Below are positions 6,028 to 11,158 of a DNA stretch of 11,158 bases, in pieces (position 1 is the stretch's first letter; each line of letters opens with the position of its first letter). The stretch spans positions 1-11,158 of the forward strand of contig JAIRMT010000113.1 in NCBI GenBank assembly GCA_031258505.1, written 5' to 3'. The position numbers and the translations under genes are program-made. The notes below the pieces were generated by a model. It ran no database searches. It was not told where the DNA came from and worked only from the letters and a program-made list of their open reading frames with translations. Source of the stretch: Treponema sp. (GTDB lineage: Bacteria; Spirochaetota; Spirochaetia; Treponematales; Breznakiellaceae).

Positions 6028-6546
6028 TTGTCGGGTAAGGATTTACGGATTAATGAACAGATTCGGATGCGGGAGGTTCGTCTCATCCGTGAGGGGAATG
6101 AACAGCAGGGCATTATGCCTACCATAGAAGCGCTCGCAATCGCTAGAGAGCAAAATCTTGATCTTGTGGAAGTTGCGCCACAAGCCAATCCACCGGTTGT
6201 CAAGATTATGGATTACGGTAAGTTCAAATTCGAGAATGAAAAGAAAGTCCGGGATTCAAAGAAGAAACAGAAGCTGTTGAAGATGAAGGAAATCCGTATG
6301 CAGCCTAAGATTGATGAGCATGACATGGATTTCAAGTCTAAACATATTCAGGAGTTTCTTGGTGAAGGCAACAAGGTCAAGGTTACGGTCCGGTTCAGGG
6401 GCCGTGAGCTTGCTCATACTGAACTGGGCTTGGAGGTTCTCAAGGATATGCTGAAACGAATTGAGGGAAGCTATGTGATGGATAAGTCGCCGGCAATGGA
6501 AGGTCGGTTCATGTCCATGGTATTGAGCCCCAAAACCAAAAAATAG
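6028..6546 (+). CDS. infC: Translation initiation factor IF-3
   Basis: IF-3 binds the 30S subunit, prevents premature 50S joining and checks the start codon and initiator tRNA. The 172-residue product has the family's N-terminal domain (RINEQIR, LVEVAP, PVVKIMDYGKF), the lysine-rich linker at about 75-95 and the C-terminal domain (KEIRMQPKIDEHD, FRGRELAH, MSMVLSPK). The start is TTG at 6028, just after GGGGAGG at 6017-6023, and the encoded peptide begins close to RINEQIR as in other IF-3s. A TTG at 5950 in the same frame lies in the -35 box and would add 26 unlikely residues. Rare infC starts (AUU in E. coli) let IF-3 repress its own translation; a UUG here could serve the same purpose, which is inference. 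It is followed by rpmI at 10 bp. Confidence 0.96.
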   Translation: MSGKDLRINEQIRMREVRLIREGNEQQGIMPTIEALAIAREQNLDLVEVAPQANPPVVKIMDYGKFKFENEKKVRDSKKKQKLLKMKEIRMQPKIDEHDMDFKSKHIQEFLGEGNKVKVTVRFRGRELAHTELGLEVLKDMLKRIEGSYVMDKSPAMEGRFMSMVLSPKTKK

Positions 6547-6556
6547 GATAGATATC

Positions 6557-6757
6557 ATGCCAAAAATGAAAACAAAAAAGAGCGCGGCCAAACGGTACTC
6601 GTTCACGGGGACAGGTAAGGTGAAGTATAAGAAACAGAACCTGCGTCATATTCTTACCAAGAAGTCTACCAAACGGAAGCGGAACCTTCGCCACGCAGGT
6701 ATCCTGTCGGCTGATAACACGCCGTCAATCAAAAAGCGCTTAATGCCTTACGGTTAA
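6557..6757 (+). CDS. rpmI: 50S ribosomal protein L35
   Basis: L35 is a small basic protein of the large subunit. The 66-residue product has the typical start MPKMKTKKSAAKRYSFTGTG and the central LRHILTKKSTKRKRNLR block, and is of usual length. TAGGA at 6544-6548, overlapping the infC stop, serves as ribosome-binding site eight bases before the ATG. The order infC-rpmI-rplT is conserved across most bacteria. Confidence 0.97.
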   Translation: MPKMKTKKSAAKRYSFTGTGKVKYKKQNLRHILTKKSTKRKRNLRHAGILSADNTPSIKKRLMPYG

Positions 6758-6762
6758 AGCGC
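6736..6762 (+). promoter_or_regulatory. Hairpin at the rpmI-rplT junction
   Basis: GCGCTTAA (6736-6743) can pair with TTAAAGCGC (6754-6762) with one bulged A and a 10-base loop. It covers the end and stop of rpmI and ends five bases before the rplT AAAAGGAG (6767-6774). L20 is known to repress its own operon by binding mRNA structures in several bacteria, though at different places; a link here is only a suggestion. Confidence 0.35.
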
Positions 6763-6783
6763 GTCTAAAAGGAGTTAACGAAA

Positions 6784-7143
6784 ATGTCAAGAGCGGTGGA
6801 CGGTTCTAAACGAAAGAACCACAGGAAAAAGATACTGAAACTGGCCAAAGGCTACTGGGGGCGTCGGCATTCGAACTATAAGACTGCCAAAGACGCAGTT
6901 GCCAAGGGGCTTACTTATGCGTACCGTGACCGGAAAGACCGGAAAGGCGACTTCCGCGCACTCTGGATCGTCCGTATCAACGCGGCGTGTCGCAGCGAAG
7001 GTATGAGCTATTCGCGGTTTATCGAGGGTCTGAACAAGGCCGGTATCACTCTTAACCGAAAAGCACTGGCTTTTCTGGCGCTTGAGGACGCAACTGCGTT
7101 CAAGGCGATTGTCGCGCAGGCACGACAGGCATTGGGAGCGTAA
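6784..7143 (+). CDS. rplT: 50S ribosomal protein L20
   Basis: L20 binds 23S rRNA early and is needed for large-subunit assembly; in many bacteria it is also the repressor of the infC-rpmI-rplT operon. The 119-residue product is of standard length and carries the conserved RKKILKLAKGYWGRRHSNY stretch, the AYRDRKDRKGDFRALWIVRINAA core and the MSYSRFIEGLNKAGI region. AAAAGGAG at 6767-6774 is a strong ribosome-binding site nine bases before the ATG. The stop is one base from the ATG of the next gene, so the operon continues. Confidence 0.97.
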   Translation: MSRAVDGSKRKNHRKKILKLAKGYWGRRHSNYKTAKDAVAKGLTYAYRDRKDRKGDFRALWIVRINAACRSEGMSYSRFIEGLNKAGITLNRKALAFLALEDATAFKAIVAQARQALGA

Positions 7144-7144
7144 A

Positions 7145-7666
7145 ATGGGAACACTTGACCATGTGAAACTTCTGGAATCAAAAGTTGTTAAGGCGATTGA
7201 TTTTGTAAGGCGCCTCTCCGAAGAAAACGATCAGCTTAAAGACCAGCTTGACTCATACCAGAAGCGGGTTGATGAGCTTGAAGCTCTGATTCAGAGCTTC
7301 AGGGAAGAGCAGGGGCGTATTGAAGACGGGATACTTTCCGCGCTTAACCGGCTTAACCGGTTTGAGGATGCTATTGATAAGAGCCTTTCGCCGTCAGCAA
7401 GCATACCCTCAGATGAGGAGCCTTCGTCAGTAAGCATACCCTCAGACGAGGAGTCTCCGTCGGCAAGCATACTCTCAGACGAGGAGCCTTCGTCAGTAAG
7501 CATATTCTCAGACGAGGAGCCTCCGTCGGCTGAGATATTAGAAGCTCTGGAAGAGATTCTGGCTCCAGTGGAAATTCCCGAAAATTCTGAAACTATCGGA
7601 GCCGAAATTATGGACACTCCGGTTCAGGAACAGCAGCCCCCAGAGGGTGAGGTACAGCCGCAGTAA
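7145..7666 (+). CDS. ZapB-like coiled-coil protein with acidic repeat tail
   Basis: Residues 1-80 form a long predicted coiled coil with regular hydrophobic spacing (LLESKVVKAIDFVRRLSEEN, LKDQLDSYQKRVDELEALI), similar in pattern to ZapB, the cell-division coiled-coil protein that bridges the Z-ring and chromosome. Residues 86-129 are four 11-residue repeats of the form SIPSDEEPSSV; the tail to 173 is acidic and proline-rich. ZapB of E. coli is only about 80 residues, so the tail is an addition. GGGAG at 7134-7138 sets the ATG at 7145, one base after the rplT stop; an in-frame ATG at 7082 lies inside rplT. The zapA gene follows at 32 bp, which supports a division role. Coiled coils of this kind are weak evidence of homology, so the family name is tentative. 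Confidence 0.6.
   Translation: MGTLDHVKLLESKVVKAIDFVRRLSEENDQLKDQLDSYQKRVDELEALIQSFREEQGRIEDGILSALNRLNRFEDAIDKSLSPSASIPSDEEPSSVSIPSDEESPSASILSDEEPSSVSIFSDEEPPSAEILEALEEILAPVEIPENSETIGAEIMDTPVQEQQPPEGEVQPQ
7400..7531 (+). repeat. 33-bp in-frame tandem repeat, 4 units in the ZapB-like gene
   Basis: Units start at 7400, 7433, 7466 and 7499, each 33 bp (11 codons). Units 1 and 3 end in CCTTCGTCAGTA and units 2 and 4 in (T/C)CTCCGTCGGC(A/T), so the array looks like a duplicated 66-bp pair. A partial unit precedes it. The SDEE core never varies in protein, while the third residue is P, P, L, F. Confidence 0.93.
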
Positions 7667-7698
7667 CGCGGGACTGTGGCCAATTTCGAACGGTTTCC

Positions 7699-8037
7699 AT
7701 GAAGAAAAAAGTTCCCTCAAGTTTAAAAAAGAGTGATTTGTACATTGATATATTGGGGACATCTTTGTTTATTTCAGCGGAAGAGGAACCAGTATATCTC
7801 CAGGGCCTTTTAACCAACTATCGTACGGCTATCGAGCATATTCAAAAGTCTTACGGGCTTCGTGATCCGCTTAAAACTGCAGTTCTCACGGGGTTTTTAC
7901 TCTGTGATGAGATTCAGCGGATGTATAACCGCGAAACAACCAAAGAAGAAGCGCTGGCACACGAAACACGGGAAGCTGAACAGATCGCTCTCGATCTGAT
8001 TGCCCGCATTGATAAGGTTCTGGAATATAAGGTATGA
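7699..8037 (+). CDS. zapA: Cell division protein ZapA
   Basis: ZapA binds FtsZ and cross-links protofilaments in the Z-ring. The 112-residue product has the family layout: an N-terminal beta-rich head (LYIDILGTSLFISAEEEPVYLQGLLTNY), a middle helix (DPLKTAVLTGFLLCDEIQRMY) and a C-terminal coiled coil (about 78-112). Length fits the family (about 85-120). The ATG at 7699 has no clear Shine-Dalgarno in the 32-bp gap after the ZapB-like gene, so it may be poorly or re-initiated. Its TGA overlaps the manA ATG by ATGA. The assignment rests on the fold pattern and on its neighbour. Confidence 0.82.
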   Translation: MKKKVPSSLKKSDLYIDILGTSLFISAEEEPVYLQGLLTNYRTAIEHIQKSYGLRDPLKTAVLTGFLLCDEIQRMYNRETTKEEALAHETREAEQIALDLIARIDKVLEYKV

Positions 8038-9218
8038 CGCGCTTATATAGACTGGAGAACCAGGTAAAGCACTACGATTGGGGTTCGCCTGACTGGATTC
8101 CACGCTTGCTGGGTAAGGATAACCCTGAAAAGCAGCCATGGGCCGAATTATGGATGGGGGTTCACGCTGAAGGGCCTTCGGCGCTTGAGTATGAAGGTGC
8201 ATGTATCCCGCTCTCCACGCTGATAAACCGGAACCCCCGCCGTTATCTGGGTGAGGATACTGAAAAAGCGTTTGGAACCATGCCATTTCTGTTCAAGGTA
8301 CTTGCCGCTGGCAAGCCGCTTTCGATACAAGCGCACCCAACGCAGGCGCAGGCGCAGGCTGGTTTTGAACGCGAGAACGCGATGGGCATACCGCTTAAAG
8401 CGCCAAACCGTAACTACAAAGACGCAAACCATAAGCCGGAAATTCTCTGCGCTCTCACACCATTCACGGCAATGTGCGGCTTTCAAAAGCCTGTAGACAT
8501 TAACGCAGGACTGACAGCGTTTGCCGCCGGAGCGCCTCCTGCGCTTGTCAGTGCGCTTGACACCCTGCGTGAACCATTACGGGACCCGGACGAAGGTGTG
8601 GCCTTGAGTGGCTTTCTCAAGGCGCTCTTCGGCCTTTCGTTTAATACGCGAAGCGCCTTGAGCGAATTCGCCGCGTGTAAACACGCGCCGCAGACCAAAA
8701 CCTATGAGTTCATTGCCTCTTTTGCACGACTCTACCCGTGCGATCCGGCGATAATCGCGCCGCTCTATCTCAATGTGATTGAACTCAAGCCGGGCGAGGC
8801 GGTCTATCTTCCTGCTGGTGTGTTACACGCCTACATGGAAGGGCTGGGCGTGGAACTCATGGCCAACTCGGACAATGTTCTGCGCGGCGGCCTCACTTCC
8901 AAGCACATTGCTATTGATGAGCTTCTCCGCATCCTGCGTTTTTCCGCGTTTAAGCCGCAAATCCTCACGCCTCAAGGGAATACTTACCAGACGCCGAGTC
9001 GTGAATTCGCCCTGTCCGTGTTAAGCGGCAATGGTGAATGTCGTGAACTGCCTATATGCGGTCCCGCCATTGTCATTATTACTGAAGGCGCAGCTGACAT
9101 TGACGGTCTTGCGCTTGGTCAAGGCGAATCCGCCTTCATTCCGGCGGACGCAGAAGCGCCGCTTACCATCACTGGAACCTACACCCTCTACAGCGCCACG
9201 CCTAACCTTTCAGCCTGA
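8034..9218 (+). CDS. manA: Mannose-6-phosphate isomerase, type I
   Basis: This cytoplasmic zinc enzyme interconverts mannose 6-phosphate and fructose 6-phosphate, linking mannose use and GDP-mannose supply to glycolysis. The 394-residue product is of the usual length. Zinc ligands are visible: Q99 and H101 in SIQAHP, E136 in HKPE and H265 in AGVLHAY; the active-site arginine is R284 in NVLRGGLTSK. The N-terminal KHYDWGS and LWMGVHAEGPS blocks are also typical. The start overlaps zapA by ATGA with AAGG at 8029-8032. There is no obvious functional link to division or ribosomal genes, so this looks like an operon of convenience. A diverged second copy of codons 148-252 lies at 10844-11158. Confidence 0.95.
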   Translation: MTRLYRLENQVKHYDWGSPDWIPRLLGKDNPEKQPWAELWMGVHAEGPSALEYEGACIPLSTLINRNPRRYLGEDTEKAFGTMPFLFKVLAAGKPLSIQAHPTQAQAQAGFERENAMGIPLKAPNRNYKDANHKPEILCALTPFTAMCGFQKPVDINAGLTAFAAGAPPALVSALDTLREPLRDPDEGVALSGFLKALFGLSFNTRSALSEFAACKHAPQTKTYEFIASFARLYPCDPAIIAPLYLNVIELKPGEAVYLPAGVLHAYMEGLGVELMANSDNVLRGGLTSKHIAIDELLRILRFSAFKPQILTPQGNTYQTPSREFALSVLSGNGECRELPICGPAIVIITEGAADIDGLALGQGESAFIPADAEAPLTITGTYTLYSATPNLSA

Positions 9219-9230
9219 AAAGGCAAGAAG

Positions 9231-9698
9231 ATGAGAATCTTTGTTGACGCGGATTCCTGTCCCCGTCTCACACGGTCTGCGGTGTTACGCGCCTCAGCGC
9301 GAACCGGTATTCAGGCGGTTTTCGTAGCGAACCGCCTGATTCCGGGCATAAGCGGCCCGACCGCGCTGATGGAACTTTGCCCGTCCGGTGATGGGGCGGC
9401 TGATGACCGCATAGTCGCGCTTGCCCACGCTGGCGACCTTGTGATCACACGGGACATACCGCTCGCGCAACGTCTTGTGGAAGCCTCGGTTATGGTTATA
9501 GATGACCGTGGACAGGAGTACACGCCGGAAAACATTCGGGAACGGCTATCCCTGCGCAACTTTATGGTAGGACTTGCGGAAAACGGCATGGGCAAAGACC
9601 GGGTTGCTCAGTATGGAAAACGGGAACTCAAAGCCTTTGCCGACAGTTTTGACCGTATTCTTGCGCGGACGCTTAATCCTTCCGTCCGGTATACTTGA
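9231..9698 (+). CDS. YaiI/YqxD (UPF0178, DUF188) family protein
   Basis: The 155-residue product matches this widespread family of unknown function, which has a PIN-like nuclease fold. Seen motifs are VDADSCP at the N-terminus (D6, D8), GAADDRIVALA (D58, D59) and GDLVITRDIPLA (D69, D75), acidic residues that could bind a metal, and the C-terminal RNFMVGLAENG and FADSFDRIL blocks. Length agrees with the family (about 150). It starts 12 bp after manA, with AAAGG about seven bases before the ATG, and is the last gene of the plus-strand run. Its last 26 bp overlap, tail to tail, the end of a parvulin remnant on the minus strand. Confidence 0.9.
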   Translation: MRIFVDADSCPRLTRSAVLRASARTGIQAVFVANRLIPGISGPTALMELCPSGDGAADDRIVALAHAGDLVITRDIPLAQRLVEASVMVIDDRGQEYTPENIRERLSLRNFMVGLAENGMGKDRVAQYGKRELKAFADSFDRILARTLNPSVRYT

Positions 9699-9811
9699 TG
9701 ATGTGATACCCAAACTGGGGCTGAATCGTATCTCCCACTGAACCCGGGGAAAGCCAGCCGTTTCACCGCCGCCTCAAAAGGCGCGACCATCTTCCCCGAC
9801 CCGAACCAGCC
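9673..9811 (-). pseudogene. Remnant of a parvulin-type peptidyl-prolyl isomerase
   Basis: Read on the minus strand from 9811, the first frame gives GWFGSGKMVAPFEAAVKRLA; the next frame then gives DTIQPQFGYHIIKYTGRKD and a TAA at 9675-9673. Together these are the C-terminal part of PpiC/SurA-type parvulins, which commonly contain GDLGWFG-x-G-x-MV-x-x-FE and QFGYHIIK. The join needs one extra base, in AAA at 9750-9752 of the plus strand; removing it gives exactly 45 codons plus stop. Directly before GW there is an in-frame TGA (complement of 9812-9814) and nothing upstream resembles the rest of the catalytic domain. Truncation plus frameshift make a working gene very unlikely. It probably came from an export chaperone gene elsewhere in the genome. 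Confidence 0.8.
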
Positions 9812-9916
9812 TCAGACAAGGGATGTTCAAAACCCGGCGTCCATGCTTATAGGAAAAACGACGGTCATGCCAAAGACGGTTAATAACGTGCGCTGTTCCA
9901 GCGTTTCAAAAATAAG
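9812..9916. other. Non-coding spacer between parvulin remnant and SH3-like gene
   Basis: No gene is supported. A 5-bp hairpin CGCTG-TTC-CAGCG occurs at 9891-9903, followed on the plus strand by TTTCAAAAA; it is too short to call as a terminator. The sequence upstream of the parvulin remnant keeps no recognisable parvulin residues. Confidence 0.4.
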
Positions 9917-10249
9917 TCATACGCGCTCCTCTTCGTCTTCCACCATCTGTAAATAATGGGAGAAGCACCAGCCTTCCTGCCCTTTTCCCATATCCTTCTT
10001 CTTTTGCTTTTCGCTTCGCACATACACCCAGGGCATACGCACGTTTTGGTCTTCCACTAATTCTCCGGATTTCAGATAGGTAACAACAGCGCCTATCTTC
10101 AAATAGTCAGTGTCCTGCGGACTGACTTCCTGTTCAGGAAACAGGTACATTTGCCGTGTCAGTCGATATTTCTTGTTAGGAATGAGCTTAAGCCCACTAC
10201 CCGCTTGTTGCGGCAATACTGTTTCGCCGCTTTTGGTAAAACGTTTCAT
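9917..10249 (-). CDS. Small SH3-like domain protein
   Basis: The 110-residue product starts at the ATG at 10249-10247, which follows GGAGG (10254-10258) by five bases; an in-frame ATG at 10261 overlaps that ribosome site and would add only four residues. From about residue 28 to 106 it has the spacing of a bacterial SH3 domain: a KYRLTRQMYLF strand, KIGAVVTYLKSG, then PWVYVRS, a lysine-rich loop, and GWCFSHYLQ, which parallels the GWV-x-GYL ending of such domains. There is no signal peptide, unlike most bacterial SH3 proteins, which are exported and bind wall. It could be a detached domain of a larger lipoprotein. The lysine-rich loop and AT-rich codons differ from the core genes upstream. 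Function is unknown. Confidence 0.65.
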   Translation of the reverse strand: MKRFTKSGETVLPQQAGSGLKLIPNKKYRLTRQMYLFPEQEVSPQDTDYLKIGAVVTYLKSGELVEDQNVRMPWVYVRSEKQKKKDMGKGQEGWCFSHYLQMVEDEEERV

Positions 10250-10294
10250 ATAGTCCTCCATTCATAAGAACAATTAACGAGAATGTTAAAAATG

Positions 10295-10328
10295 GTCTTG
10301 TCCAAGAACTGAGGTTTTTGAACAAGAC
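10295..10328 (-). terminator. Strong hairpin, likely minus-strand terminator
   Basis: Bases 10295-10309 pair with 10314-10328 in a 15-bp stem with one mismatch, one G-T pair and a 4-base loop. On the minus strand the stem is followed after CA by TTTTT (10288-10292). It lies 31 bp after the stop of the small exported protein and before the SH3-like gene, so it probably ends the former's transcript. The plus strand lacks a T tract. Confidence 0.6.
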
Positions 10329-10359
10329 TAATAGCTTTGTTGAAAGAGCGGAGGAAATA

Positions 10360-10716
10360 TCAAATTCTGAGTTTGAGAAGGATGGTATTTTTATTATTCG
10401 GCGCTTTGGTTAGTTGCGCGATCTTTATTACCGAAAATGAAGAGGCAATACCGGCGCAAAGTGTTCCGAAGGGCTTTATAATGTGCGTAGATTTACGCGA
10501 GGGCAAGGACGCGCACCCTCTTGACGTAACGGTACATTCGGCAAGGCAGTCGATAGTATAATCCACACTGGCGATAGAACCGTCTGTTATTGGTTTGCTT
10601 TCCCGAAAGTCAAAGGCGGGAACGCCCGCCGCCGCAAAGGTAAAGGTACCCATAACGGACAGCGCGAGGCAGGCAACGAAAATAAAACGCGACCTTTTCA
10701 TTGGAACGAAACCCAT
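10360..10716 (-). CDS. Small exported protein of unknown function
   Basis: The predicted 118-residue product begins with a clear signal peptide: basic MKRSRF, then a hydrophobic run FIFVACLALSVMGTFTF, then AAAG as a likely signal-peptidase site near residue 30. The mature part (about 90 residues) has several cysteines and a second mildly hydrophobic stretch near 85-100; I recognise no family. The start at 10716 has AGAGGTG at 10719-10725, a good ribosome site though only a few bases away; ATG 10701 is an alternative that begins directly with MKRSRF. The sequence after about residue 60 looks less like a normal protein, so an older frameshift is possible. A promoter lies upstream and a terminator downstream, which supports a real transcript. 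Confidence 0.5.
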   Translation of the reverse strand: MGFVPMKRSRFIFVACLALSVMGTFTFAAAGVPAFDFRESKPITDGSIASVDYTIDCLAECTVTSRGCASLPSRKSTHIIKPFGTLCAGIASSFSVIKIAQLTKAPNNKNTILLKLRI

Positions 10717-10843
10717 AACACCTCTATTCTATCACAGATACAATTTTTTGCAAACCCTTTATTGAATATAAAGAGTGAATGAGATGGATAGAGGCCGGCA
10801 ACAAATCCCCTATCCCTATGAACTAGGAACCACCCAACTTCCC
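10717..10843. other. AT-rich spacer before the manA fragment
   Basis: Beyond the promoter-like sequence I see no gene. A GTG at 10775 opens a frame that runs into the manA fragment in frame, adding 23 unrelated residues; there is no good ribosome-binding site. Confidence 0.4.
10726..10753 (-). promoter_or_regulatory. Promoter-like sequence for the small exported protein
   Basis: On the minus strand, TTGCAA (10753-10748) and TAGAAT (10731-10726) are separated by 16 bases, and TG stands one base before the -10 as in extended -10 promoters. A start near 10718 would leave almost no leader before ATG 10716, so either that message is leaderless, or the true start is ATG 10701, or this is not the promoter. 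Confidence 0.4.
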
Positions 10844-11158
10844 TGCGGCTTTCAAAAGCCTGTAGACATTGACGCAGGACTAACGGCGTTTGCCGCCGGA
10901 GCGCCTCCTGCGCTTGTCAGTGCGCTTGACATCCTGCATGAACCATTGCGGAACCCCAACGAAGGCGCGGCCTTGAGCGGCTTTCTCAAGGCGCTCTTTG
11001 GCCTTTCGTTTAATGTACGAAGCGCCTTGAACAATTCGCCGCGTGTCAACACGCGCTGCAAGCCAAAGCCTATGAGTTCATTACCTCTTTTGCGCGACTC
11101 TACTCGCGCGATCCGGCGATAATCGCGCCGCTCTATCTCAATGTGATTGAACTCAAGC
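10844..11158 (+). pseudogene. Partial, frameshifted second copy of manA
   Basis: From TGCGGC at 10844 to the window end the sequence aligns with 8475-8790 of manA (codons 148-252). By my count there are about 27 differences in 316 aligned positions, roughly 91% identity, mostly transitions. The reading frame matches manA as far as about 11030 and then breaks, because one base is missing where manA reads TTGAGCGAATTC (here TTGAACAATTC). The first 147 codons, including the Q and H zinc ligands and the E ligand at 136, are absent at the left junction, which is abrupt and preceded by unrelated sequence. The right end is outside the window. It is a decayed partial duplication, or a piece of a diverged manA from a related strain. 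Confidence 0.9.

Noticed and set aside
7291..7617. Minus-strand reading frame opposite the ZapB-like repeat
   Set aside because: It is open because the repeat unit is a multiple of three; the plus-strand gene has a ribosome site, coiled coil and operon place.
10337..10561. Plus-strand 74-residue frame with a hydrophobic stretch
   Set aside because: It begins at TTG without a ribosome site and lies opposite a minus-strand frame that has signal peptide, ribosome site, promoter and terminator.
10775..11122. Functional fusion protein beginning at GTG 10775
   Set aside because: The manA-like part loses its frame after about 11030 and lacks the metal ligands, so no active enzyme is expected.

Overview
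The window looks like chromosomal DNA of a spirochaete, most likely a treponeme of roughly 50% GC such as those of termite guts. The basis is the gene set and style: a DUF2225 gene, a lnt gene placed just behind an HU-family gene, a bactofilin, UUG starts on rpsT and infC, and spacers rich in lysine/serine-type small ORFs. This placement rests on family resemblance and remembered synteny, not on a database search.

Layout, left to right. (1) Positions 1-252 are twelve exact-length 21-bp tandem repeats, cut by the window edge. (2) A DUF2225 zinc-binding protein (337-1191) overlaps truA (1178-1933); its leader can form two competing hairpins, one of which covers the Shine-Dalgarno sequence. (3) After a consensus -35 box comes a unit of a 57-residue zinc-ribbon protein, rpsT, an HU-like DNA-binding protein and lnt. 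The HU-lnt junction is an ATGA overlap immediately after a perfect 11-bp inverted repeat. (4) A stand-alone response-regulator receiver and a bactofilin follow, coupled by ATGA and preceded by a promoter-like sequence inside the end of lnt. (5) A separate promoter precedes infC-rpmI-rplT, the classic translation operon, which here continues without a clear break into a ZapB-like coiled-coil gene with an in-frame 33-bp repeat, zapA, manA and a YaiI/YqxD-family gene. (6) From about 9670 the character changes to accessory or decaying DNA: a truncated, frameshifted parvulin remnant, a small SH3-like protein gene and a small exported protein gene (all on the minus strand), a strong hairpin between the last two, and finally a diverged, frameshifted second copy of the middle of manA that runs off the window.

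Functionally, the core of the window links translation (S20, L35, L20, IF-3, tRNA pseudouridylation), cell-envelope maturation (Lnt), cell shape and division (bactofilin, ZapB-like, ZapA) and chromosome packing (HU). I see no CRISPR array, no transposase, no tRNA or rRNA, and no defence system. The least ordinary items are the receiver-bactofilin pair, the ZapB-like protein with its evolving acidic repeat, the 21-bp satellite whose common variants are silent in one minus-strand reading frame, and the partial manA duplication.
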